In this document: in pieces, positions 1 to 7,092 of the stretch
How positions within the stretch are numbered: position 1 is the first letter of the stretch
Layout: each line of letters begins with the position of its first letter
Assembly (NCBI RefSeq): GCF_934643285.1
Contig: NZ_CAKUBT010000032.1
Span: forward strand, 1-14,004
DNA length: 14,004 nucleotides
From: an uncultured Ellagibacter sp.
GTDB lineage: Bacteria > Actinomycetota > Coriobacteriia > Coriobacteriales > Eggerthellaceae
Direction: 5' to 3'
Translations under genes and position numbers: made by a program
Notes under the pieces: model-generated
Seen by the model: only the letters and a program-made list of their open reading frames with translations
Databases searched by the model: none
What the model was told of the DNA's origin: nothing

Positions 1-207
1 CAGACATCATTCCCCATCGCGGGAGAGCTGCTGCCCCCTATGAGCTTGAACGGAATCGACATGCTCGTCATCTTCACCTGGGGCACTCTGGTCACGTTCG
101 TGCTTTCCTGGGTATGCGACGCTCTCATCGGAAAATTCGCCATAGGCAAGCACCCCTCTCCCGATGGCGCAAGCGCGCAAGATCCCTCAACTGAAAGAGG
201 CGAATAA
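1..207 (+). CDS. C-terminal fragment of an unrecognised integral membrane protein
   Basis: The reading frame is open from the first base to a TAA at 205-207, giving the last 68 residues of a protein that begins outside the window. It contains one clear hydrophobic segment (about residues 21-44, from MLVIFTWG to ALIG), followed by a short polar, charged tail ending in STERGE. That shape fits the last transmembrane helix and cytoplasmic tail of a multi-spanning transporter, but I cannot name the family from this piece. The hydrolase start codon lies only 41 bases after the stop with no terminator between, so the two genes are probably co-transcribed. If so, this may be the uptake system for a substrate or product of the hydrolase (inference). 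Confidence 0.6.
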   Translation, partial: QTSFPIAGELLPPMSLNGIDMLVIFTWGTLVTFVLSWVCDALIGKFAIGKHPSPDGASAQDPSTERGE

Positions 208-248
208 TCCCGCCGCTCATTTCATCAAACGACCCGAAAGGAAGAATC

Positions 249-2042
249 ATGTTATTCGGACGCGAGCAATTCACAGTGAAAACCGAGTTGGGTGGGGAGG
301 TTATCGACAAGCTCTACGCCAAGGAGCTCGTCCCCACCCCGATCGGGGAGTTCGAGAAACTCCCCGAGGACGAGAAAAAACTCCGCAAGCCCTACCCCTT
401 TAACCAGCGCACTTACGAGGCGGCACCCGGGATTATCTGCGACCAGGACGTAGCGGTCCCCATGCGTGACGGGGTCGTCCTGTATGCCGACATCTTCCGC
501 CCTGCCGACTCGACGGCCAAGGTTCCCGTCATCCTCGCCTGGTCGAACTACGGCAAGCGTCCCAACGAGTACCGCCCCGACGAGCTCAAGGCCTACACCC
601 CGGGCGTCCCCAAAGGGTCCATTTCCGACCTGGCGAAATTCGAAGCTGCCGACCCCGAGTTCTGGGTGCCCAACGGCTATGCCGTCGCAAACGTGGACAT
701 CCGCGGAATCGGTTACTCGGGCGGGTACCATGAGCAGTTCGGCAAGCAGGACGCCGAAGACGGCTACGACTTCATCGAATGGTGCGCCGAGCAGCCCTGG
801 TGCAACGGGAAGGTGACCATGGCGGGCTCGTCCGCACTCGCCATCAGCCAGTGGCATATCGCTGCCGAGCAGCCGCCGCACCTCGCGTGCATCGCCCCGT
901 GGGAGGGCATGAGCGACATGTACCGCGAATCGCTCTGCGAAGGGGGCATCCCGGCCATCCAATTCACCAACTTCGCTACGGCGGGGGCATGCGGCCTCAA
1001 AGGCATCGACGACATGGGCGGCATGGCTGAGCGCTACCCGCTCATGAACGGCTACTGGGCCGATAAGATCCCCGACTTCTCGAAGGTGGTCGTACCCGCC
1101 TACGTGACAGCCGGTTGGAACCATTTCCACCTGCGAGGTTCTGTCAACGGCTGGCGCAAGATTGCCAGCGAGCAGAAGTGGCTGCGCGCGCACCGCGAGT
1201 TCGAGTGGCCCGATTTCTACTCCTCCACATACCTGCCCGAGCTCAAAATGTTCTTCGACCGCTATTGCAAGGGCATCCGCAACGGCTGGGAGTCCACGCC
1301 GCGCGTACGCATCGAAGTGCAGGACCGCTTCGACGAAAGCTGGCAGGTCAACCGCCCCGAGCGCGAGTTCCCGCTCGCGCGCACGCAGTACAAGAAGCTT
1401 TATCTAAATGCCGCGGACGCGTCGATGGGGCTCGAGAACCCCGCCGCCGAGTCCGAAGCGCGATACGACGCCAACGAGGGCGAAATCGTCTTCGACCACA
1501 CCTTCAAACGGGACACCGAACTCACGGGCTACATGAAACTGCATGCCTGGGTTGAGGCGGCGGGCCATGACGACATGGACCTGTTCGTCACCGTGAAGAA
1601 GCTTTCGCGCGCCGGTGTGGAACAACCCGTCACCATCTTTGGCGGCACGGCCCCACACCCAGGCGCCTGGGGCAAGATGCGCGTGTCGCACCGAGAGCTC
1701 GATCCCGAGCTGTCAACCGATTATCAGCCCGTTCAGTCGCATCTGCGCGATCAGAAACTCTCACCGGGCGAAATCGTGCCCATAGACATCGAGATAAACC
1801 CGACGAGCCGCATCTGGCACGCAGGCGAGACTATCCGCGTGCACATCGCCGGCCGCTACATCCGCGAAGCGCATTGGATCGAGCCGCTTATCTGGGAGAC
1901 AGACAATGCAGGCGAACACGTGTTCCACACGGGCGGTCGCTTTGAGTCGTACCTGCAAATCCCGGTCATCCCGCCGAAGTACAGTGACGACTACGTGTTC
2001 GAGGTCGACGAAGCAACGCATCCCACGCACCCGATTTTCTAG
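249..2042 (+). CDS. CocE/NonD family hydrolase (X-Pro dipeptidyl-peptidase S15-like acyl esterase)
   Basis: A 597-residue serine hydrolase of the CocE/NonD (peptidase S15-like) family, which cleaves esters or amides; the substrate is unknown. Seen: the family N-terminal pattern VPMRDGVVLYADIFRP (about 70-85), a PVILAW strand, VDIRGIGYSGG (149-159), and EDGYDFIEW followed by the nucleophile elbow MAGSSALAISQW, which puts the nucleophile at Ser195. AGWNHF (288-293) stands where the classical family has GWxDxF, and His315 in WLRAHREFEWPDF is the likely catalytic His. The second half (about 345-590) is the usual beta-rich lid/jelly-roll region. No signal peptide, so probably cytosolic. The length is normal for the family. 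The ATG is preceded by GAAAGGAAG (236-244). It follows a membrane-protein gene closely, suggesting an operon, and ends in a strong stem-loop. Family is secure; precise activity is not. Confidence 0.93.
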   Translation: MLFGREQFTVKTELGGEVIDKLYAKELVPTPIGEFEKLPEDEKKLRKPYPFNQRTYEAAPGIICDQDVAVPMRDGVVLYADIFRPADSTAKVPVILAWSNYGKRPNEYRPDELKAYTPGVPKGSISDLAKFEAADPEFWVPNGYAVANVDIRGIGYSGGYHEQFGKQDAEDGYDFIEWCAEQPWCNGKVTMAGSSALAISQWHIAAEQPPHLACIAPWEGMSDMYRESLCEGGIPAIQFTNFATAGACGLKGIDDMGGMAERYPLMNGYWADKIPDFSKVVVPAYVTAGWNHFHLRGSVNGWRKIASEQKWLRAHREFEWPDFYSSTYLPELKMFFDRYCKGIRNGWESTPRVRIEVQDRFDESWQVNRPEREFPLARTQYKKLYLNAADASMGLENPAAESEARYDANEGEIVFDHTFKRDTELTGYMKLHAWVEAAGHDDMDLFVTVKKLSRAGVEQPVTIFGGTAPHPGAWGKMRVSHRELDPELSTDYQPVQSHLRDQKLSPGEIVPIDIEINPTSRIWHAGETIRVHIAGRYIREAHWIEPLIWETDNAGEHVFHTGGRFESYLQIPVIPPKYSDDYVFEVDEATHPTHPIF

Positions 2043-2058
2043 CAACCCGAAAGATAAT

Positions 2059-2090
2059 CGGCGCCGGTTCGCCTTTCCGAACCGGCGCCG
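2059..2090. terminator. Strong GC stem-loop after the CocE-type hydrolase
   Basis: A perfect 13-bp inverted repeat (CGGCGCCGGTTCG, 2059-2071, against 2078-2090) encloses a 6-base loop, 16 bases after the hydrolase stop. The + side lacks a T tract; the - strand side is followed by ATTATCTTT. It probably ends the hydrolase transcript, or acts as a 3'-end stabiliser, and isolates it from the TetR gene. Confidence 0.7.
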
Positions 2091-2110
2091 ACCTCGCCGG
2101 ATGCGCAATC

Positions 2111-2134
2111 GCGCTACAATGCGAGATAGGGAGG
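2111..2134 (+). promoter_or_regulatory. Candidate -10 box and ribosome binding site of the TetR gene
   Basis: GCGCTACAAT at 2111-2120 contains a good -10 hexamer (TACAAT, 2115-2120). GGGAGG at 2129-2134 is a strong Shine-Dalgarno site 7 bases before the ATG at 2142. This implies a very short leader. No convincing -35 hexamer is visible at 17 bases. The same ten bases occur upstream of the LuxR gene at 2933. Confidence 0.5.
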
Positions 2135-2141
2135 ATGTATC

Positions 2142-2786
2142 ATGGACTTCAACGAGGCTTTCAACTTTCAGGAACGCCAGATCATATCGGGTTACCTGTC
2201 CCTCATGAGAGAGAAGCCCCATGCCAAAATCACTGTCAAGGAATTGTCGGAGCGTTGCGCAATAGCTCGTACCACGTTCTATCGTTTTTTCGAGGACACC
2301 TACGACCTGCTGGAACGTCTAGAGCAGTACCTCTTAGGGGAACTCATGCTTTATCGCCCCCTGATGAACGGTAGCACCACCGGGCTCCAATCAAGCGGCG
2401 TTGCCGGAAAACCCTATGAGAGCATCAGGCATTTCTTCGGGATGGGGAGCTACCTTCGCAAACTACTGCAACCAATTATGAGCGAGAACGGCGACCCTTA
2501 CTTCAAGGACAGACTTGCGAGACGACTGCGAGAAGAGCTTGGAGCCATGATGAGCGACGAGGGGGTTCCAAACGATGAGCTCCGCTCCTATTACGTTGCC
2601 ACAATCGCAGCTTCATACATCGGCCTGCTCGCGCATGCCGCTACGACCAATCGGGGAGACTCTCTTGACATCGACCAAATCGCGTTCATTGCCAACTCGA
2701 TGAGGGTGGCCTATTTCCGTTCCAACGATTCCGCCCCCGCCATATCCGACCGTCAATTGTTCGGCAATTCGAAGTCTTCGATTTAA
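2142..2786 (+). CDS. TetR/AcrR-type transcriptional regulator
   Basis: A 214-residue regulator with an N-terminal TetR-type helix-turn-helix and an all-helical ligand/dimerisation domain. Seen: residues 10-50 follow the family pattern, with ITVKELSERCAIARTTFYRFF (30-50) forming the helix-turn-helix; the TTFYRFF segment is the typical recognition helix with its Tyr-x-x-Phe ending. Residues 55-190 are predicted helical with no membrane segment. Length is normal. It has its own -10-like box and Shine-Dalgarno site. It lies between the CocE-type hydrolase and the membrane LuxR regulator, all on the same strand. TetR proteins usually repress a neighbouring gene, so the hydrolase, the LuxR gene and itself are candidates; nothing in the sequence identifies the ligand. 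The 3' end is somewhat AT-richer than the upstream hydrolase. Confidence 0.88.
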   Translation: MDFNEAFNFQERQIISGYLSLMREKPHAKITVKELSERCAIARTTFYRFFEDTYDLLERLEQYLLGELMLYRPLMNGSTTGLQSSGVAGKPYESIRHFFGMGSYLRKLLQPIMSENGDPYFKDRLARRLREELGAMMSDEGVPNDELRSYYVATIAASYIGLLAHAATTNRGDSLDIDQIAFIANSMRVAYFRSNDSAPAISDRQLFGNSKSSI

Positions 2787-2798
2787 TTTGAAGATTGA

Positions 2799-2852
2799 AG
2801 TGGTGATTTCAAACAGCTCTTCGTAGAGAATGCTTTTCGACAAATTATCACT
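2799..2852 (+). other. Nested RNA stem-loop between TetR and LuxR genes
   Basis: As RNA, 2799-2809 (AGUGGUGAUUU) pairs along all 11 positions with 2842-2852 (AAAUUAUCACU), with two G-U wobbles. Inside the 32-base loop, CTCT-TCGT-AGAG (2817-2828) forms a small second hairpin. There is no T tract, so a classical terminator is not supported. It may be a 3' end of the TetR message or a leader element for the next gene. The rest of the 146-base gap holds the LuxR -10 box and ribosome site. Confidence 0.35.
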
Positions 2853-2894
2853 GCCCATCGCAAAGCACGTTCGAGACTGAGACCTCCCGCCTAT

Positions 2895-2923
2895 GCGCTA
2901 CAATTAGCCATCAGGGTTGGAGG
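2895..2923 (+). promoter_or_regulatory. Candidate -10 box and ribosome binding site of the first LuxR gene
   Basis: GCGCTACAAT at 2895-2904, with TACAAT at 2899-2904, repeats exactly the ten bases found upstream of the TetR gene. GGAGG at 2919-2923 lies 9 bases before the GTG start at 2933 and supports that start. No good -35 hexamer is visible. Confidence 0.5.
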
Positions 2924-2932
2924 GAAGGAAAA

Positions 2933-4420
2933 GTGCGCAAAACTACCGCTGTAACAATAGGCCTTATGCTGTATTGGCCGATGCTGCGTAGTCCCTATTT
3001 CCAAAACCTATTCTTTATTCCCAGCCCCACTGGACTCGATGGGCGTGAGGCATACGCCATAACAAATATTCTTATAGTAGGACTCGCGGCTCTCGCGCTG
3101 CGAAAAGCCAGCCAATTCCCGTACTGCGCAATACGATCAGCACGCCCAAGCTTTTCACTTCTTGCCGGATTCGCTTGCGCGATAGCAGCCGCACTGCTTT
3201 TCTCCTCGTCCCAGCTTACATCGACATTCGCCCTTGCCATGCAGCTCACGGGAATCGTCTCATTTGCCATAGGCTTTTCTGCAATCACCCTCGGATGGTT
3301 TTCTCATCTTCTTTCCAGCCACGAAAATTGGAGCTTCATTGCATCAGTCTCTTTCGCCGCCTCCTTCGCTTCGGCGAGCATTGAATACCTTCCCGACAGC
3401 GCGGTCAAAGCATCGCTCGTAATGCTTCCACTCGCCTCCTCTGCGCTTCTCGCACTTGCAAACTGCGTTGCGAAGCAGCCACAAAAAAGCGCGCCGCCAT
3501 CCTTCCGCCAGCAATCTTCCCCTCACGCCAATATAATCATTCTTGCGGCAACGTGCTTCTGCCTCATCGCGAGCACGCCGACTCTTTGCCTGTTCGCACC
3601 AACTACTGGGTATATGCCCACACTGGAAACGCCGAAATCATACCTTTTCTCATTTCTCATTGCCATCGCGATGGCAGGGATTATGAAGCTGCATAAGCCG
3701 TTCCCAATTAAGCAAGGCATCATTTTGATCATCCTAGGAGCGCTCCTCATCCTGAGCTCGCTCGCCCTCGCTCTAACTGACAACGCGATGCCGTTCGCAG
3801 CAACCACCCACACTTGTCTCCAGTTCTCATTGTTCATCTCACTCCTTTCATTTTGGACCGAGAAGCGAGGGGGAGAACTTGGAGGAGCGGGGACGTTTCT
3901 CGCGATTACTTCCTTGACCACAATCGTGTCCCGCTATTTGCTCCCCATCGCGTTTCCCAGAGAATCGTCGGAACCCATCGCCGCGATTCTCGGCATGCTA
4001 TCAATCGTCATCCTATCCGCAGCAGGCATGTGCCTCGCACTATTCGCCATGATGCATTTACCATCGTTTAAGGACCGAATGCCGGTAGCAGATGATGAGA
4101 GCTCCCAAAAGAAGTGCAATCTTTCTTCGGTCGTCAATACAGAAGCCCCCGTCGTACCGTCGGATTCACCGAGTCAATCTGTGACACAGAATAGCGACGA
4201 CGCGTTGCGTACCTGGCTAGCCAGTGGCTTCTTTCTTTCGCCGCGCGAGACAGACATCGCACTCCTCGTGGCACGCGGGTACACCGTCAATCGCATCGCC
4301 GAGGAACTGTGCTTGGCGAGGGGAACAGTGCAGAGCCATACGAAAAGCATCTACCGCAAGCTTAACGTTCATTCAAAACAAGAAGTGATCGACCTTGTTC
4401 AATCGCAATCATCTCTTTAA
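2933..4420 (+). CDS. Membrane-anchored LuxR-family transcriptional regulator
   Basis: A 495-residue regulator with an N-terminal hydrophobic domain and a C-terminal LuxR (NarL/FixJ-type) helix-turn-helix. Seen: about twelve hydrophobic stretches between residues 5 and 375, a polar Ser-rich linker (about 376-430), then the HTH at 433-490 with the hallmarks LSPRETDIALLVARGYT, IAEEL, GTVQSHTKSIYRKLNV. Known: this two-part design, sensor-like membrane domain plus LuxR HTH and no receiver domain, is a large paralogous group in Eggerthellaceae; ligands are mostly unknown. The start is GTG, supported by GGAGG 9 bases upstream; the next in-frame ATG is at codon 12. It sits directly upstream of the Tat-lipoprotein esterase (136-base gap, own promoter candidate), which is the most obvious target. 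Confidence is high for architecture, low for signal. Confidence 0.9.
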   Translation: MRKTTAVTIGLMLYWPMLRSPYFQNLFFIPSPTGLDGREAYAITNILIVGLAALALRKASQFPYCAIRSARPSFSLLAGFACAIAAALLFSSSQLTSTFALAMQLTGIVSFAIGFSAITLGWFSHLLSSHENWSFIASVSFAASFASASIEYLPDSAVKASLVMLPLASSALLALANCVAKQPQKSAPPSFRQQSSPHANIIILAATCFCLIASTPTLCLFAPTTGYMPTLETPKSYLFSFLIAIAMAGIMKLHKPFPIKQGIILIILGALLILSSLALALTDNAMPFAATTHTCLQFSLFISLLSFWTEKRGGELGGAGTFLAITSLTTIVSRYLLPIAFPRESSEPIAAILGMLSIVILSAAGMCLALFAMMHLPSFKDRMPVADDESSQKKCNLSSVVNTEAPVVPSDSPSQSVTQNSDDALRTWLASGFFLSPRETDIALLVARGYTVNRIAEELCLARGTVQSHTKSIYRKLNVHSKQEVIDLVQSQSSL

Positions 4421-4440
4421 TCGAGTATCTTAATTCTTTT

Positions 4441-4468
4441 TTGACCTGGTGATAATCGAAATTACCAT
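4441..4468 (+). promoter_or_regulatory. Candidate promoter of the lipoprotein esterase
   Basis: TTGACC (4441-4446), preceded by a T run, and TACCAT (4463-4468) are spaced by 16 bases, a good sigma-70-like pair in an AT-rich stretch. The esterase ATG follows at 4557, leaving a leader of about 80 bases. An imperfect mirror (GGTGATAAT against AATTACC) overlaps the spacer and could be a regulator site, but it is weak. Confidence 0.45.
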
Positions 4469-4556
4469 ATTTTATGGGTAGCACTTTCACCGCCAATTCC
4501 ATACCTTTCAACCTGTGCGAGGGGATACGCACAAACCAAAATGAAAGGGGAAACCA

Positions 4557-5633
4557 ATGGACAACTCTATGACTCGGAGAGATTTGCTCAAAGCCGGCGC
4601 TTTCATGGGAATGGCAGCTGTTGGAGCCAGCATGGTCGGCTGCTCAACACAGACTACTACGGCCGCCGCAGCTGAGCCTTTTAATGACACGAGCAAGGCT
4701 GCGTCGGGCACGGCATCCGCATCCCTCACCGAGGCGACAAGCGACAATGTTCTCAACATAGAAGTTACTGACCTCACTATCAACGAGATTCAGGGCATCG
4801 TCTATAAGACGGTCAATGCGGCAAATGCCACCACCAACCTCAAGCTCGACCTTCTTCTGCCCTCGGCGGGCGAAGGAGAAACACTTCCGCTCGTTGTTTT
4901 CGTAAACGGAGGCGGCTTCACGAGCTCGAACCCCCAGGGCAACATTGTTCATCGCATGGCTTTCGCAGAAGCGGGCTACGCTGTTGCCTCGGTGCAGCAT
5001 CGAGTCGTACCGACCGTCAAATTCCCCGAGCCTCTGCTCGACGTGAAAGCTGCAGTGCGCTGGCTCAAGGCAAACGCGGACACCTACAAAATCGACAAAA
5101 ACCGCGTGGCGGCTGTGGGCAACTCCTCAGGTGGGTATTTCGCAACGATGCTCGGCGTGACAGGTGACATCGCCGACTTTGAGAAAGGCGACAACACTTC
5201 TGAGGATTCGAAGGTCAACGCTGTTATTGACTTGTACGGAGTGTCCGACCTAACACTTATCGGCGCAGGCCTCCAAGAGGAGATCGAGCAGGGCCACCAT
5301 TCTCCCGCAACCACTGAGGCCATGCTCGTGAACGGAACAGCTTTCGGCAACAACAAGGGCGCATCCGTGTTTGACACACCCGATACCGCAGCACCTGCAA
5401 GCCCCTTCACCTATATCGACGGGACCGATCCCGCCTTCCTCATCCTGCACGGCGACAAAGACACACTCGTCTCCCCCGTCGCCAGCATGGAGCTGTACAA
5501 ACGACTGGTCGATGCCGGAGTCGAAGCCGACCGTTACGTAATAGCTGGCGCATCGCACGGCGGCCCGCTGTTCAATCAGCCGCAGGTGATCGATATTATG
5601 GTTAATTTCCTAAACGAGCATCTAAAGAACTAG
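4557..5633 (+). CDS. Tat-exported lipoprotein esterase/lipase of the alpha/beta-hydrolase fold
   Basis: A 358-residue serine hydrolase probably anchored outside the cytoplasmic membrane. Seen: a twin-arginine motif (TRRDLLK, residues 6-12), a hydrophobic stretch and a lipobox-like SMVGC giving lipid-Cys29; a Thr/Ala-rich linker to about residue 65; then an alpha/beta-hydrolase core related to the BD-FAE/Aes-type carboxylesterases. The oxyanion region is VVFVNGGGF (113-121), with Asn where many relatives have His. The nucleophile elbow is GNSSG (Ser190), the acid is Asp302 in LHGDKDTLVSP, and His334 is in GASHGG. All three triad residues are present and the length is normal. The start is supported by AAAGGGG (4544-4550). 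It lies just after a membrane LuxR regulator on the same strand, so regulation by it is plausible. Substrate unknown (short acyl esters or acetylated glycans would fit the family). Confidence 0.9.
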   Translation: MDNSMTRRDLLKAGAFMGMAAVGASMVGCSTQTTTAAAAEPFNDTSKAASGTASASLTEATSDNVLNIEVTDLTINEIQGIVYKTVNAANATTNLKLDLLLPSAGEGETLPLVVFVNGGGFTSSNPQGNIVHRMAFAEAGYAVASVQHRVVPTVKFPEPLLDVKAAVRWLKANADTYKIDKNRVAAVGNSSGGYFATMLGVTGDIADFEKGDNTSEDSKVNAVIDLYGVSDLTLIGAGLQEEIEQGHHSPATTEAMLVNGTAFGNNKGASVFDTPDTAAPASPFTYIDGTDPAFLILHGDKDTLVSPVASMELYKRLVDAGVEADRYVIAGASHGGPLFNQPQVIDIMVNFLNEHLKN

Positions 5634-5660
5634 CTGCATAATCGCTATACAGGATTAACA

Positions 5661-5701
5661 GGCCGCTGGTTGCGCAGTTCATTGCCATGCAACCAGCGGC
5701 C
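5661..5701. terminator. Stem-loop between convergent genes
   Basis: A perfect 13-bp inverted repeat (GGCCGCTGGTTGC at 5661-5673 against 5689-5701) with a 15-base loop lies between the esterase stop (5633) and the stop of the leftward orphan gene (5706). The position suits a shared terminator for both strands. No strong T tract follows on either side. Confidence 0.65.
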
Positions 5702-5705
5702 CACC

Positions 5706-6281
5706 TTAATTGGTTGCATCTTCTTCTTGCGCCAGCTGATCCAACCATCCGATGCACCCCAGGATTCTCTCAAGGCACTCATTGGACGCATCCCATGTCC
5801 CCCTGCTAACTTCCACAGGAGCGAGTTTGCTAAGCGGCCATGCGCGCCACGGATGCGCAAGCGCCGCAAGAATCTCCTTGCTGTAGACCATTTCCACGTC
5901 AAAGCCTTCCAGCTTCCTAGCATCCATGACGATGCGCGTCAGTTTATCGGAATAGCGAGGTACTCCAATCGCCCCCACGCGTCCCTCCCAATTTGGGGGA
6001 TGCAGCCAAACCTTCGTCCCAGGCGCAAAATGCCTCGTCCCATGAACAACTCGATGGTCTTCCCCAACTGTATTCTTGTCCTTAACGCGTGCGGTCAAGC
6101 ACCAACTCGGAGAAACATGCGGGGTATCCTCAAGAACTTTCACGAAGGCTTTCGCATACTCCTCATCATCCATTCCCAGCGAAGCGCCAGTGAATTGCCC
6201 GTCCATAATTCGCGAGCATTTCCACCCGCCGCCCTCTGTGAGCACAAGGTCGCACGATCCGAACAATCCCATTTGCGCCAC
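5706..6281 (-). CDS. Orphan protein, C-terminal half of a frameshift-split gene
   Basis: I do not recognise this protein. The frame ends at 5706 and gives 191 residues from a nominal GTG at 6281, but that GTG has no Shine-Dalgarno site. The frame stays open upstream to a TGA at 6435-6437, with no ATG, GTG or TTG in between. The upstream open part reads naturally (for example RVFFFDGVPFYKSTIHDW), so this is almost certainly the continuation of the gene at 6332-7072 in the -1 frame. Visible content: an acidic helix (DDEEYAKAFVKVLE), a beta-rich stretch FAPGTKVWLHPPNWEGRVG followed by LTRIVMDARKL and VEMVYSKEILAAL, and an acidic C-terminus. No membrane segment or signal peptide. The beta-rich stretch looks like a small folded domain; I cannot assign it. 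A direct frameshift mutation, an assembly error or programmed frameshifting are all possible. Confidence 0.55.
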   Translation of the reverse strand: MAQMGLFGSCDLVLTEGGGWKCSRIMDGQFTGASLGMDDEEYAKAFVKVLEDTPHVSPSWCLTARVKDKNTVGEDHRVVHGTRHFAPGTKVWLHPPNWEGRVGAIGVPRYSDKLTRIVMDARKLEGFDVEMVYSKEILAALAHPWRAWPLSKLAPVEVSRGTWDASNECLERILGCIGWLDQLAQEEDATN

Positions 6282-6331
6282 GAAGGCATCGATGACGCTA
6301 TCGGGAGGCTCCGGTATGGAATGCCAATCAG

Positions 6332-7072
6332 CTAGCCAGTCGTGGATCGTGCTCTTGTAGAACGGAACCCCATCAAAAAAGAAAACGCGCAGCCTATGGG
6401 CCTGTTCCCGAAACTTGCATAGGGGACGTACTTTTCAAAGAAGACTTCACCCACCTGGTCTACGCCGAGAAACTTAGAGAAGCTGTCGGCGACTCTTTTC
6501 GATTCACCCCCGTTCAACGACCCTATAAAATAGAAATCCTCGAATCTAAGCTGATTCGCTGGACCATCCTCATCTCGCACAAAGTAGATGGTCGGCTGAG
6601 CCGAGAAATATGAGCTGAGTCCAAATGATGAGCCCGCCCTTGCAGACTCAATCATGTATGCGTCTGTAGAAAGTCCCCTGTGGTAGCGCAGGTCGCTATA
6701 CGCGTGCGACTCCCAGCTATCGATCATAAGGCGATATCCAAAATTCCGCAGCTCGCGTTCTAACCGCCGGTAATGCTCCTCATCCATATAAGGACACCGC
6801 AAAAGCGTCGGATTATCCCGTTTTTTCGGTTTAAGGCCCGAGACGTACCTTGCTTCGTCATGGAGGCCAAGCTCCTCAAGAGCTGGAATACATTCGCTCA
6901 CACCGATCTTGAGCTTTTTCCCCTGCAAGAAATCGTAATAGTTAAAGTAAATGATGTGGAACATGCCAGTTTGCTCAAGTGCGCGGCTCTCCCCAAACCA
7001 ACCAGACATAGCAGAATGATACGTTATGCCCTCCCAGAGGGACGTGCCGTGCAGCAGCGTGATTTTCTCCAT
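6332..7072 (-). CDS. Orphan protein, N-terminal half of a frameshift-split gene
   Basis: I do not recognise the family. The ORF encodes 246 residues from an ATG at 7072 with only a weak GGGG upstream, and is soluble and rich in aromatic and charged residues. It opens with MEKITLLHGTS; a strand ending in HGT or HGS also starts several ADP-ribosyltransferase-like folds, but no other motif confirms that. Middle part: a conserved-looking ERELRNFGYRLMIDSWESHAYSD and a FEDFYFIG strand. The last 35 or so residues (ending RSTRARSTTG) look like out-of-frame sequence, whereas the -1 frame from about 6434 reads into the downstream ORF and continues to 5706. The intact product would be about 455 residues. 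Base composition is lower in GC than the right-hand genes (31 of 60 G+C at 6541-6600 against 38 of 60 at 10201-10260), consistent with acquired DNA. Transcription is opposite to the esterase. Confidence 0.55.
   Translation of the reverse strand: MEKITLLHGTSLWEGITYHSAMSGWFGESRALEQTGMFHIIYFNYYDFLQGKKLKIGVSECIPALEELGLHDEARYVSGLKPKKRDNPTLLRCPYMDEEHYRRLERELRNFGYRLMIDSWESHAYSDLRYHRGLSTDAYMIESARAGSSFGLSSYFSAQPTIYFVRDEDGPANQLRFEDFYFIGSLNGGESKRVADSFSKFLGVDQVGEVFFEKYVPYASFGNRPIGCAFSFLMGFRSTRARSTTG
6374..6380 (-). other. Slippery heptamer U UUU UUG in the overlap of the split orphan gene
   Basis: On the - strand the upstream frame reads TCT TTT TTG across this site, so the seven bases T TTT TTG have the X XXY YYZ layout of a -1 frameshift site in the correct phase. 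Slipping back one base here enters exactly the frame that continues to 5706. A weak downstream hairpin (GUUCU-ACA-AGAGC) starts about 7 bases later. A six-base homopolymer is also a common place for a real one-base deletion, so function is unproven. Confidence 0.35.
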
Positions 7073-7092
7073 CGAACCCCGCTTTATACAGT

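Noticed and set aside
252..1193. 313-residue - strand frame opposite the CocE-type hydrolase
   Set aside because: Antisense to a well-supported hydrolase and has no domain features.
4421..4450. Terminator after the first LuxR gene
   Set aside because: A T run is present (about 4436-4442) but no stem precedes it.
5670..6335. 221-residue + strand frame from a TTG, opposite the orphan gene
   Set aside because: Its start lies inside the terminator stem-loop and its composition is Pro/Arg-rich; the - strand reading looks more like a folded protein.
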